Shown: piece by piece, positions 36,026 to 44,726 of the stretch | How positions within the stretch are numbered: position 1 is the stretch's first letter | How the letters are laid out: every line of letters starts with the position of its first letter | Assembly (NCBI GenBank): GCA_963745675.1 | Contig: CAVUYM010000025.1 | Location: 45,373-109,372, forward strand | Length of the DNA stretch: 64,000 bases | Origin: JAUIIK01 sp963745675 | GTDB taxonomy: Bacteria > Chloroflexota > Chloroflexia > Thermomicrobiales > CFX8 | Reading direction: 5' to 3' | Translations under genes and position numbers: made by a program | Notes under the pieces: model-generated | Told to the model about the DNA's origin: nothing | The model's database searches: none | Seen by the model: only the letters and a program-made list of their open reading frames with translations

Positions 36026-36970
36026 TTGACCCGCTACATTTTGCGGCGGCTGATTCACTCGATCTTCATCATCTGGGGTGTTGCTACGCTCGTTTTTTTC
36101 GGTTTACGGGCGATCCCTGGTGATCCAGTCGTGCAATTGCTGGGCGAAGAATATACGCCCGAAGCTGCGGCTCAGGTGGAGAAGAAACTCGGGCTCGATC
36201 AACCGGTTTACGTTCAGTACGTCAAATGGATGGGAAACATGATCACCGGCGACCTCGGCCAGTCGATCGCGTCCAGTGAGACGGTGACGGGGGCAATTAA
36301 GACGGGTCTGCCGAAGACTGCCAGCATCACGATTATCTCTTTCACTTTTGCGCTCGTCATTGCTATACCTGCCGGAATTCTTTCCGCACTTCGCCGCAAC
36401 ACATGGTTGGACTACGGGGCCAGTTTGGTCGCGTTCGCCGGGGTTGCGATGCCAAGTTTCTGGTTTGGGATCATCCTGATTCTCATCTTTGCCGTAAAGC
36501 TGGATTGGCTTCCGGCCATCGGTTACTCCCCAATCAGCGAGGGCATCTGGCCGTGGTTTGAGCATCTCATCCTTCCCTCGGTAGCGATCGGCACAGGTCT
36601 CGCCGCAATTCTCATGCGCTTCGTCAGAACCGGATTGCTCGAGGTGATGGGGAGTGACTACATCCGTACGGCGAGATCGAAGGGAATCTCTGAGCGTCAA
36701 GTTATCATCCGCCACGCGTTGCGGAATTCACTGATTCCAATCGTGACGATCGCGGGAATCCAGCTAGCGCTGCTGATAAATGGGGCAGTGGTCATCGAAC
36801 TTGTCTTCTCCATTCGTGGAATGGGCCGTATTCTCGTTGGCGCGATTTTTGACAAAGATTACCCGGTTGCACAAGGGATAATTCTCTTTACATCGGTCGT
36901 GTTTGTGATGGCCAATCTTATTGTTGACATCATCTACACGTTCCTGGATCCGAGGATTCACTATGACTAG
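36026..36970 (+). CDS. Peptide-type ABC permease (DppB-like)
   Basis: The first inner-membrane subunit of the cassette, 314 aa. It opens with YILRRLIHSIFIIWGVATLVFFGLRAIPGDPV, the standard DppB start, then LGLDQPVYVQYVKWMGNMITGDLGQS. It has the ABC permease EAA loop MGSDYIRTARSKGISERQVIIRHALRNSLIPIVT and ends in DIIYTFLDPRIHYD. Six helices fit the family. The start is TTG 36026 with gaggg upstream. Its end overlaps the next gene by eight bases. Confidence 0.9.
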   Translation: MTRYILRRLIHSIFIIWGVATLVFFGLRAIPGDPVVQLLGEEYTPEAAAQVEKKLGLDQPVYVQYVKWMGNMITGDLGQSIASSETVTGAIKTGLPKTASITIISFTFALVIAIPAGILSALRRNTWLDYGASLVAFAGVAMPSFWFGIILILIFAVKLDWLPAIGYSPISEGIWPWFEHLILPSVAIGTGLAAILMRFVRTGLLEVMGSDYIRTARSKGISERQVIIRHALRNSLIPIVTIAGIQLALLINGAVVIELVFSIRGMGRILVGAIFDKDYPVAQGIILFTSVVFVMANLIVDIIYTFLDPRIHYD

Positions 36971-37910
36971 CGACGACCGCTTCGTCAACGCAACCCCCCT
37001 AAACACGAGCAGCGCCGCTGCCGGCACAATGCTCGATACGATGGCGGAAGAGCGCCGAGCGGCCAGTGGCAGTCGTGTGTGGAGGCGCCTGCGCTCACAA
37101 CCGAAGGCATATGTTGGATTGGTCTTTGTGCTCGGCTTGATTCTTATATCTCTCATTGGTCCACTTGTGGCGCCTCATGATCCAGACGCATCGGATTTCA
37201 AGCTCTTCCAGCCACCTAGCCGCGATCATTTCATGGGTACGGATTCCTTCGGCCGCGACCTGTTCAGCCGGATCATCGTCGGAACCCGGGTCTCATTTAC
37301 GATTGGAATTCTCGCATCTGCCAGTGCCGCAATCGTTGGGGTCGCGCTGGGCCTGATCGCTGGCTATCGGGGCGGTTGGGTTGACAGCCTGATCATGCGA
37401 ATAATCGATCTTATCTGGGCTTTTCCGGTCATCATCCTGACGGTTGGGATGGTTGCCATCTTTGGCGCAGGCGCTCGTAATGTCGTCATCGCGATTGCGA
37501 TAGCCTACATCGACGATTTTGCGCGCATCGTGCGTGGAGAAGTCCTGAGTTTGAGAGAAGAGGAATTCGTCATCGCCGCTAAAGCAATTGGTTCGCGGGA
37601 CTGGCGCATCATGGTGCGCCACATTCTTCCGAATCTCCTTGCGCCAGTTATCATTCTTGCGACATTTGCGGTTGGACTGGGTATTCTCGCTGAGTCAGGA
37701 TTGACGTTTCTTGGAATCGGCGTCAATCCTTCGACTCCCACGTGGGGATTGGCTCTGAACGAAGGGCGTGATTTCATTCGGCGCGCCTGGTGGATAAGCG
37801 CGTTCCCCGGACTGGCAATCATGTTCACGGTACTGGCGTTGAACCTGCTTGGAGATGGTCTGCGGGATGCGCTGGATATCAAGAGCGTTGGTGAGGAAAC
37901 GCGAACATAG
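36963..37910 (+). CDS. Peptide-type ABC permease (DppC-like)
   Basis: The second permease, 315 aa from ATG 36963, which overlaps the DppB-like stop by eight bases. It shows the OppC N-terminal motif, AYVGLVFVLGLILISLIGPLVAPHDPDASD, HFMGTDSFGRDLFSRIIVGTRVSFTIGILA, the EAA loop FVIAAKAIGSRDWRIMVRHILPNLLAPVIIL and LTFLGIGVNPSTPTWGLALNEG. No DppD or DppF ATPase follows; the next gene is convergent rex, so the ATPases must be encoded elsewhere. Confidence 0.9.
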   Translation: MTSDDRFVNATPLNTSSAAAGTMLDTMAEERRAASGSRVWRRLRSQPKAYVGLVFVLGLILISLIGPLVAPHDPDASDFKLFQPPSRDHFMGTDSFGRDLFSRIIVGTRVSFTIGILASASAAIVGVALGLIAGYRGGWVDSLIMRIIDLIWAFPVIILTVGMVAIFGAGARNVVIAIAIAYIDDFARIVRGEVLSLREEEFVIAAKAIGSRDWRIMVRHILPNLLAPVIILATFAVGLGILAESGLTFLGIGVNPSTPTWGLALNEGRDFIRRAWWISAFPGLAIMFTVLALNLLGDGLRDALDIKSVGEETRT

Positions 37911-37950
37911 CGTAGTCCGATCGAAGAATGTCATGTTCGTCTGCGATATA

Positions 37951-38008
37951 GCCAGTTTTCTCCCGCGTTGATACCGGCGGGAGGAAATTGGCGATCTTAA
38001 TAGATCGC
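37951..38008. terminator. Paired hairpins between convergent dppC-like and rex genes
   Basis: A 16-bp stem with two G-T wobbles (37951-37966 with 37977-37992), overlapping by two bases a second hairpin, GCGATCT/AGATCGC (37991-38008). Neither has a strong T-run. Confidence 0.55.
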
Positions 38009-38066
38009 GCCAGCCATAACTACACATGCCTGTTGCAGGAGATATGACTAGCACCCGTATGCGAGG

Positions 38067-38774
38067 TCAGGAACCTGCGACGTCGGCCATCTGGGTTGGG
38101 ATTTTACTCTGAATCTCTTCAGGTTCCGGCTTCCCGTCAAGATAGTATGTCATCGATTGCATAAGACTGATCGGGTCGATTTCTCTCACCCAGACGCCAG
38201 CCGGGACATGTAGCGTCACCGGGGCGTAGTTCAAAATCGCCTCGACGCCGCCCTCCAGGAATTTGTCGGTGACGTCCTGCGCCTGGTCGGCTGGAACCGC
38301 GACGATTCCCATGCGAATACCGAGGTGTCTGACGTTAGCGGGGATCGCATCTTCAGATAGGATTTCGACACCTCGCGCACTATGTTGCCCTATCAGCTCA
38401 GGTGATCGATCGAAGATTGCGCGGATCCGGAATGAAGAGGGCTCAAATCCGCCATAGTCCGCAATCGCTTGGCCGAGGTGGCCGAAACCGGCTAAACCGA
38501 CATCCCAGCGACGATCGATATTGAGGATCTGTTGAATGGCATCAACAAGTGATGGGACGTCATAGCCTTTGCCTTGCTTCCCAAAGCGACCAAAATATGA
38601 CAGATCCCGCCGTATCTGAGCAGCGGTGACGCCAATTGCATTCGCGAGATCGCTCGACGAGATTGTTGTCTGACCTTGTTGAAGAAGGTGTTGCAACCCC
38701 CGCCGATAGATCGGCAGGCGCCTGATTACAATATCCGGGATCGTTCGATCCTGCGCTGGAATGTCACGTTCCAT
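38067..38774 (-). CDS. rex: Redox-sensing transcriptional repressor Rex
   Basis: Rex represses respiratory and fermentation genes and leaves DNA when NADH is high. The N-terminal winged helix is present (VIRRLPIYRRGLQHLLQQGQ, VTAAQIRRDLSYFGRFGKQGKGYDV), then the NAD(H)-binding Rossmann domain (VGLAGFGHLGQAIADYGGF, FRIRAIFDRSPELIG, IVAVPADQAQDVTDKFLEGGVEAILNYAP) and the swap helix near MQSMTYYLDG. ATG 38774 is preferred: ggagg lies directly before it and the 235-residue length is normal. A Rex-like operator lies 96 bases upstream. Confidence 0.93.
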   Translation of the reverse strand: MERDIPAQDRTIPDIVIRRLPIYRRGLQHLLQQGQTTISSSDLANAIGVTAAQIRRDLSYFGRFGKQGKGYDVPSLVDAIQQILNIDRRWDVGLAGFGHLGQAIADYGGFEPSSFRIRAIFDRSPELIGQHSARGVEILSEDAIPANVRHLGIRMGIVAVPADQAQDVTDKFLEGGVEAILNYAPVTLHVPAGVWVREIDPISLMQSMTYYLDGKPEPEEIQSKIPTQMADVAGS

Positions 38775-38869
38775 CGGTCCTCCACGACCTGGTCTACAGC
38801 ATGATCTGTCTAAATTAGCCCTTGGAATGCAGTCGAGATTGAGGGGCTGATGTCGGGCTAAAACGTCGT

Positions 38870-38887
38870 TCGTGAGATTCAGCACAA
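38870..38887. promoter_or_regulatory. Candidate Rex operator
   Basis: TCGTGAGATTCAGCACAA matches the Rex pattern TTGTGA-N6-TCACAA at ten of twelve defined positions. It lies 96 bases upstream of the rex start, consistent with autoregulation. Confidence 0.5.
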
Positions 38888-39081
38888 TCGTATCATCGCT
38901 GGCTGTGACTGGCATCAACGATTCCGGCGATGCAGCAAGCTGATGACTTGATCGGCGTTAGGCATTAGTTGGTCTTTTGCGGGAATACGGTGGTTGGATT
39001 TCTACGAGTTTCCAAAACAAGAGCACGACGAAGGAATCGTTGGCGACTTGTCGTGGGCATAAACCGGAAGATCTACGCGGC

Positions 39082-40168
39082 TTACTCTAAGAGTTGATCG
39101 ATCGATAGTTCCGTTGCCAACGTCTCTATTTCTGTATCGAACTTCTTTTCCAGATCACGTCGCTCTTTGACCGGCAGAAATGAACCCTCGATGGCGTTGC
39201 GGGTGAACCCCACCAGATCGTTCAGATCGTAGTCGTAGTGTTCGATCAGTACTTCAAATTCACGCGTCAGCGTCGTGTTGAACATCGGTGGATCGTCGCT
39301 GTTGACCGTCACAGTTACTCCGGCGTCGGCCAAGCGTCTGAAAGGATGATCAGCATAGTCCGGGTAGACTCCGAGGCAGATATTGCTGGTTGGGGATATC
39401 TCGAGAAGCATGCCCCTGTCAACCAATTCTTCGACAAGTTCGCTATCTTCGATGGCACGGACACCGTGACCAATTCTCTCGGCCCCCGTTTCAAGGGCGT
39501 CTCGAACGCTTTGCGGTCCATCGGTTTCGCCGGCATGCAGCGAGATCCGCGCGCCAGCGTCTTGCACCAGTTTGAAGGCGTCGGTAAAGCGGCTGGCGGG
39601 ATTACCGAACTCCAGGCCACCCAGGCCGAAACCGACCAGCCGGTCTCCGGCATTGGCACTCCACCATTTGGCGCTTGCAAACACTTCTTCAGGAGTTCTG
39701 TCCGCGAACTGGATCGAAAATGAACTGCATCTCGACGCCATGATCGCGAGCGGCGATCTCAGCTCCTGATCTTAAGCCGGCGATTACAACATCGGGGACG
39801 GCGGAGGTTCGCGGGTTGAGTATCGAGACGGGAGCGAACGTCACTTCCATATAGCGTAAGTTCTGGGCCTCAGCCCGTTTCGCCATCTCGATAGTCACAA
39901 ATTCGTAGTCTTCTTCGTCGCGCAGGCAATTGCATATTTCTATATAGATTTCGATGAAGTGCGGGAAGTCACGAAATTTGAACCAGCGTTGCGCTTCATC
40001 GTGTGTTGAGAATGGAAGCGTGCGACCATGTTTGCGGGCGAGTTGAAGCATCGTCTCAGGGTAGACGCTCCCTTCCAGATGAACATGGAGCTCAACCTTC
40101 GGCATACGGCGAATGAACTCTCGTTCGCCGGGATTGAGGATAGCCAAGTGAATCTCCAACCGTTCCAC
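39082..40168 (-). CDS. add: Adenosine deaminase, one frameshift
   Basis: Converts adenosine to inosine in purine salvage. Metal ligands and catalytic residues are visible: MPKVELHVHLEGS (HxH), YMEVTFAP, SLHAGETDGPQSV, ERIGHGVRAIED and TVNSDDPPMFNTTL. A break near 39725 joins MQFIFDPVRGQNS to SIQFADRTPEEVF. GTG 40168 opens the frame; ATG 40105 (MPKVELHVH) would be a short alternative but cuts the usual leader. Together with adenine deaminase it gives a full adenine/adenosine to hypoxanthine/inosine route. Confidence 0.9.
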
Positions 40169-40317
40169 TGCGAATGCGCCGAGCGTAGTCTACCGCGGGC
40201 AGGAATCATCGGCAGTCCCTCCAGACGCTGGCAGACTTGCAACTTCCCGGCATTTGTCCAGAATAGGTACGCGATCGGTTGGCAGAGTGATCAACAAACA
40301 AGGTGAAGGAGTCCACA

Positions 40318-40869
40318 ATGGCAGATATTAGTTGGATGGAGGTCATGGGCTGGTTTACTTCCAATCCCTACCGACCTTTAGTTCTTATCGTCCTGGCGCA
40401 GAATAACGGTCAGCCGCTGGATGAAATGAACGTAGCCGGCCGCGCTGGATTGATCCACCAGCAGATGACGGGTGAAGTCGTCGAAACAGCGGTGCTGATC
40501 AAGCAGATCGTCGACCTTGGCGAGAATGGCTACATCGAACGCGCCAATGACGGCTTTCGATGGCAAATGACGGATCTTGGCGTCCTGGTGAGTAGGCAAT
40601 GGGTTTCAGGCGAAATCGAACCGCCCGGAACAGAAGCTTTGAGTGAAGACGACATCAGGGCGTGGCGAGATCGGATAGTCACCTTCATGGATCATGACGC
40701 GGCACTGGCGGAGAGCGCCGGAATCGAGCAGGGTGACTGGTTTATGACTCAAAGTCAGCGCCTGGTGGAGATGCACGTGCTGAACCGTGTACTGGGTGAA
40801 ACCAAGATGCCAGATTGGCTTCTCAAAATGCGCGGCAATCCATTCACTAGACCTGAAGAAACCGAGTAG
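40318..40869 (+). CDS. Hypothetical protein, possible winged-helix
   Basis: A 183-residue protein with a good site (aaggag) before ATG 40318. Part of it reads like a winged-helix: PYRPLVLIVLAQNNGQPLDEM, then VVETAVLIKQIVDLGENGYIERANDGFRWQMTDLGVLVSRQW, the pattern of a recognition helix and wing. The C-terminal half (ESAGIEQGDWFMTQSQRLVEMHVLNRVLGE) is helical and unrecognised. It lies 125 bases upstream of a transporter cassette on the same strand and could regulate it, but no ligand or operator is evident. Confidence 0.6.
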   Translation: MADISWMEVMGWFTSNPYRPLVLIVLAQNNGQPLDEMNVAGRAGLIHQQMTGEVVETAVLIKQIVDLGENGYIERANDGFRWQMTDLGVLVSRQWVSGEIEPPGTEALSEDDIRAWRDRIVTFMDHDAALAESAGIEQGDWFMTQSQRLVEMHVLNRVLGETKMPDWLLKMRGNPFTRPEETE

Positions 40870-40994
40870 CGGTTGCAACTGTGACAAAGACATCTGGAGA
40901 TCGGAGTTCGAGCCCTCGGTTAGAATCGGTTGGCGTCAGGTGGTGAATAGCCTTCGGCGTGGGTGGATTAATGAGAATTGATGTAAGGACAAAG

Positions 40995-42603
40995 ATGCTT
41001 ACCCGAAGGCGGCTGTTGGGTATGGGTGCCGTTTTTGCTAGCGGTGTCGGAGTGTCCGCGATCTTTGCCTCCTGTGGTTCAGATGATTCATCTTCTGGCA
41101 GAGACGCCACCAAGGCCGGGACGCAATCGGCGAGCGACGATTTGACCGGTGGAGTCTTGAAGGTAGCTTTGACGGGCGATCCACCAAACCTGGATATCCA
41201 TCAAACGACCGACTCAATCGTGCTGTTCATTTGTAGCCATGCGTACGAAACTCTGTTCACCTGGGATGCCGAGTACCGTCCGGTGCCACTCCTTGCTGAT
41301 ACTCACGAAGTGCTTGATGATGGGCTTCGACATCGTGTTGTGCTTCGAGACGACGTCAAGTTCCATAACGGCGAACGGTTGGCGGCTTCCGACGTGATCA
41401 CTTCGATTGAGCGATGGTCGAAGATTTCCGGGCTTGGCGAGGGCTTGATGGAAGCGGTCAGGGAGATTGAAGAGGTCGATGATCTGACGATGGACTTCCA
41501 CATGACCGAGCAATATGGCGTTTTTCGGATGGCGCTCTGCAGGCAATTGCAGGGTTGTTCGATATATCCCAAGTCTGTCCTTGACGCCTCGACCGGGACT
41601 GACCTTTCGGAATATGTTGGCACAGGACCTTATCGAATCGTCGAATGGCTGCCAGACCGACATGTCAGGCTTGAACGTTTCGATGACTATCGTGCAGGTT
41701 GACCAGAAACCTGACGGGTACGCCGGGGCCAAGTCTGCGTATCTAGACGGCATCGACTTTATTCCAGTCCGCAACGAAGCGTCGCGCATCGCAGGGATGC
41801 AGGCCAGGGACTACCATTTTGTCGAAACAATCAGTTCGGATCAGATGCCGGTTCTCGCTGACGATGAGGGGCTGGAAGTTGAGACATTGCCAGCTGATGG
41901 CTGGCTCAACATCGTTCTCAATCTACGGTCGCCAGTTCTTGTCGATCACGACGTGCGACGGGCGCTTCAGATGGCGCTCGATCACGAGCAGATCATGCTG
42001 GCGGCAGTCGGTGAGGGCTTCTTTGAATTGACTCCTGAACTAGTGCCTGGAGCGAGCACCTGGTATTCAGATGCTGGTGCAGAATTCTTCAATCAACATG
42101 ATCCAGATCAGGCTGCAGAAGTTCTGAAGAACTCTCGCTACGATGGCACTCCGATCAGGATGATGGTCACTCAGGAAGTCCAGCAAGAATACAATGCGAC
42201 GCTGACGATCAAACAGCAGCTCGAAGCCATCGGTTTTGCGGTCGATCTTCAGGTATTCGACGGCGCAACGTTGAGCGATCGTCGAAGTGACGATTCTGCC
42301 TGGGATACGTACACAGCCTCAGCAAGTTTCCGACCGGACCCGGTCATGCGAAACCTGACAAGCTCTGCCACCGGTTGGTGGGAGAATGACGAAAAAGACG
42401 CGCTCTTCGGAGATTTGCAAACGGAGGCGGACCTGGATCGTCGTTATGAGATCTGGGAGCAGATTCAATACCTCTTCTACGACGATGTACCTCGACTCAA
42501 GATCGGCAACATTCGCCGGGTGCTGGCACGCGCTTCTTCGCTTCAAGGTATCGGTCCGACGGAAATGCAACCGGAGTTTTCTAACGCCTGGCTCGGTGAA
42601 TGA
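40995..42603 (+). CDS. ABC transporter substrate-binding lipoprotein (SBP family 5), one frameshift
   Basis: A second peptide-type binding protein. Start ATG 40995 (taagga upstream) gives MLTRRRLLGMGAVFASG with a Tat-like Arg cluster and a lipobox ending at Cys27; ATG 40971 is possible. Family blocks are GGVLKVALTGDPPNLDIHQTTD, LLADTHEVLDDGLRHRVVLRDDVKFHNGERLAASDV and VGTGPYRIVEWLPDRHVRLERFDDY. After a break near 41690 it continues GYAGAKSAYLDGIDFIPVRNEASRI, VLVDHDVRRALQMALDHEQIM and the end FSNAWLGE. Its stop overlaps the next ATG by four bases (ATGA). Confidence 0.88.
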
Positions 42604-43562
42604 TCGCCTACATCGTCAGGCGACTCATATTGGTGGTACCGGTGATGCTCATCGTCGGCACCATCACGTTTTTCCTCATCCACCTCACCCCCGGCGACCC
42701 GGCTGCGGTCATGCTAGGACCCGATGCGACGCCTGAACAGGTCGAGGACTTACAGCACGATCTTGGGCTCAATGAGCCCCTCATCATCCAGTATCCGCGT
42801 TGGATAGGCAACGTCGTTCGATTGGATTTCGGTCGTTCGATCTTTCTCAATCGCACCGTAATTGAGGCGATCCGAGAGCGGGCGGTGCCCACATTGCAGC
42901 TATCTATTTATGCGTTGGTCATTGCGATCTGTGTCAGCGTACCGGGTGGGATTCTGGCCGTCTTATATCGCGATAGCCTATTCGACCGAGCATTGTTGAT
43001 ACTGGCTCTTTCGGGAACGGCCATTGCGGACTTCTTCCTCGGGATGTTGCTGATCCTGTTGTTCGCTGTCGTCCTTCAATGGTTGCCATCCGGTGGCTAT
43101 GTTCCTTTCACCGTAGACCCCATTGGACATATTGAGTCGATGATCTTGCCAAGCTTTGCACTTGGCATTTCGATAGCCGGTCTCCCTGCGCGCTTGATCC
43201 GCACTTCGATGCTGGATGTCATCCAGGAGGATTACATCAAAGTGGCGGTCTCTCGAGGCTTGAGTCCCTGGATCGTAACGACTCGTCATGTGTTGCGCAA
43301 TGCCCTCATTCCGGCTGTCACGGTCTTCGGGTACACATTGGGGGACCTTCTTGGTGGGGCGGTAGTTGTGGAGACGGTGTTCAATCTGCCGGGGATGGGG
43401 CAGCTAGTGGTCAATAGCATCGGGCGTCGCGATTTTCCGATAATCCAGGGCGTTGTGATGGTTATTGCCTTCGCCTATCTGTTGGCCAATCTCCTCGTCG
43501 ACATACTCTATGTGGCAATCGATCCGCGTGTCCGGGTGGAACGTGTCAGCTGGTCGGGCTAG
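42600..43562 (+). CDS. Peptide-type ABC permease (DppB-like)
   Basis: A 320-residue permease beginning MIAYIVRRLILVVPVMLIVGTITFFLIHLTPGDPAAVMLG, with LGLNEPLIIQYPRWIGNVVRLDFG and the EAA loop VIQEDYIKVAVSRGLSPWIVTTRHVLRNALIPAVTV. It ends in DILYVAIDPRVRVERVSW. Translationally coupled to the SBP (ATGA) and overlapping the next permease by 20 bases. Frame intact. Confidence 0.9.
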   Translation: MIAYIVRRLILVVPVMLIVGTITFFLIHLTPGDPAAVMLGPDATPEQVEDLQHDLGLNEPLIIQYPRWIGNVVRLDFGRSIFLNRTVIEAIRERAVPTLQLSIYALVIAICVSVPGGILAVLYRDSLFDRALLILALSGTAIADFFLGMLLILLFAVVLQWLPSGGYVPFTVDPIGHIESMILPSFALGISIAGLPARLIRTSMLDVIQEDYIKVAVSRGLSPWIVTTRHVLRNALIPAVTVFGYTLGDLLGGAVVVETVFNLPGMGQLVVNSIGRRDFPIIQGVVMVIAFAYLLANLLVDILYVAIDPRVRVERVSWSG

Positions 43563-44481
43563 CCTCTCGGTTCGACCATCCGTACGATCCCGGCAGAGTG
43601 GCTGGCGCGCGAGGTACCAGCCTGATCGACGCCGATCGTGGTACGTCCATCTGCTGCGTTCGAAAGTTGCGGCGGCCAGTCTGGCAATTCTGCTTGTCAT
43701 CAGTCTTGGTGCGATATTCGCTCCTCTAATAGCACCCTATGATCCAACCTTGATCGATCCGGTGGACCGGCTGCAATCACCGTCTACGAGTCACCTTCTC
43801 GGAACCGATGATCTGGGCCGGGATATCTTTTCACGCTTGCTTTATGGCGGGAGAGTTTCGCTCGTCATTGGCTCGATTGTGACTGCGCTTAGCACGCTGG
43901 CAGGGGTGCTGCTGGGTCTCGTCGCTGGCTACTATCGACGCTTCGATGCGCTGATAATGCGTACGATGGATGGTTTCATGGCCTTTCCTGGAGTGCTCCT
44001 GGCCATTGCCGTCGTGATATCGCTCGGAGCGCGACAGTCGAGCGTTATCCTCGCGTTGTCGCTCGTATACATTCCGGTTGTGGCACGACTCATGCGCGGA
44101 ATGACGCTCGTCATTCGAGAACTGCCTTACGTTGAAGCCGCTCGGGCCGTAGGTTTGCGAGACGACCAGATTCTGCGCCGTCACGTGCTCATAAACGCAG
44201 TTTCACCGCTCATCGTCCAAGCTGCATTTATCGCCGCCTATGCGATCCTCGCGGAAGCGTCGCTCTCGTTTCTGGGCGCGAGCGTCAATCCCGAAACTGC
44301 GACCTGGGGCAACATGCTTCGGGATGGACAGCGCTTGTTGAGTCGTGCCTGGTGGATGGCTGTCGCGCCTGGCGTTCTCCTCTTCGTCACGGTGCTGACG
44401 CTGACGCTCGTTGGCGATGCGCTGCGGGACGCGCTCGACCCTCGTTCAATCGAGCGACGGACTGATAGCATGCCGAAATGA
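43543..44481 (+). CDS. Peptide-type ABC permease (DppC-like)
   Basis: The second permease, about 312 aa from GTG 43543, within the end of the DppB-like gene. Motifs: LRSKVAAASLAILLVISLGAIFAPLIAPYDPTLIDP, HLLGTDDLGRDIFSRLLYGGRVSLVIG, the EAA loop PYVEAARAVGLRDDQILRRHVLINAVSPLIV and LSFLGASVNPETATWGNMLRDG. As in the cassette at 34-38 kb, no ATPase genes follow; the next gene is the MFS leader region. Confidence 0.88.
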   Translation: MSAGRASLSVRPSVRSRQSGWRARYQPDRRRSWYVHLLRSKVAAASLAILLVISLGAIFAPLIAPYDPTLIDPVDRLQSPSTSHLLGTDDLGRDIFSRLLYGGRVSLVIGSIVTALSTLAGVLLGLVAGYYRRFDALIMRTMDGFMAFPGVLLAIAVVISLGARQSSVILALSLVYIPVVARLMRGMTLVIRELPYVEAARAVGLRDDQILRRHVLINAVSPLIVQAAFIAAYAILAEASLSFLGASVNPETATWGNMLRDGQRLLSRAWWMAVAPGVLLFVTVLTLTLVGDALRDALDPRSIERRTDSMPK

Positions 44482-44532
44482 TGTACGCCAGCTCTTGCTA
44501 TGTTATCCTGCGCCTGCGGATGTCTGATCACC

Positions 44533-44574
44533 ATGAGGTTTGCGATCGATGATATCGCTCATTCAGCCAACTAA
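44533..44574 (+). CDS. Possible 13-codon leader ORF overlapping the main leader ORF
   Basis: ATG 44533 opens MRFAIDDIAHSAN and stops at 44574, overlapping the longer leader ORF in another frame. Its ribosome site is weak, so it may simply supply the TGAGG used by the next start. Confidence 0.2.
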   Translation: MRFAIDDIAHSAN

Positions 44575-44656
44575 ACGATGGATCGCAGGTGACTCCCCAC
44601 CGATGATCGTCCGACCGCTATCCGGCGAAAACGGCAAACCGGATAGCGGGAGGTAA
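44549..44656 (+). CDS. Candidate 35-aa leader peptide of an attenuator
   Basis: ATG 44549, with TGAGG ten bases upstream, opens MISLIQPTKRWIAGDSPPMI followed by VRPLSGENGKPDSGR and a TAA at 44654-44656. The codons for RPLSG and PDSG lie in the two arms of hairpin 1:2, and the stop falls right after arm 2. Placement of ORF, stop codon and hairpins is that of a ribosome-mediated attenuator; the peptide itself is unlike any leader I know. Confidence 0.5.
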   Translation: MISLIQPTKRWIAGDSPPMIVRPLSGENGKPDSGR

Positions 44657-44703
44657 ATCGCCTGGCGATCTCGCCTCCCGATTTCTCAATCGGGAGTTCT
44701 TAT
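44615..44703 (+). promoter_or_regulatory. Mutually exclusive hairpins before an MFS exporter (attenuator-like)
   Basis: Hairpin 1:2 is CCGCTATCCGG (44615-44625) with CCGGATAGCGG (44639-44649), 11 bp, perfect. Hairpin 2:3 is CGGGAGG (44647-44653) with CCTCCCG (44674-44680), enclosing a small ATCGC/GCGAT stem. Hairpin 3:4 is CTCCCGATT (44675-44683) with AATCGGGAG (44688-44696), followed by TTCTTAT. Pairing 2:3 excludes both 1:2 and 3:4. CGGGAG in arm 4 lies eight bases before ATG 44705, so 3:4 could act as a terminator, as a sequestrator of the ribosome site, or both. Confidence 0.7.
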
Positions 44704-44726
44704 CATGTCCCTCACAAGTAAAGTTC

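Noticed and set aside
40895..40935. GGAGTTCGAGCCCTC resembling a tRNA T-arm
   Set aside because: No acceptor, D-arm or anticodon stem can be drawn around it.
44600..44700. c-di-GMP, fluoride or guanidine riboswitch in the MFS leader
   Set aside because: The conserved core sequences of these classes are missing; the arms are better explained by a leader-peptide attenuator.
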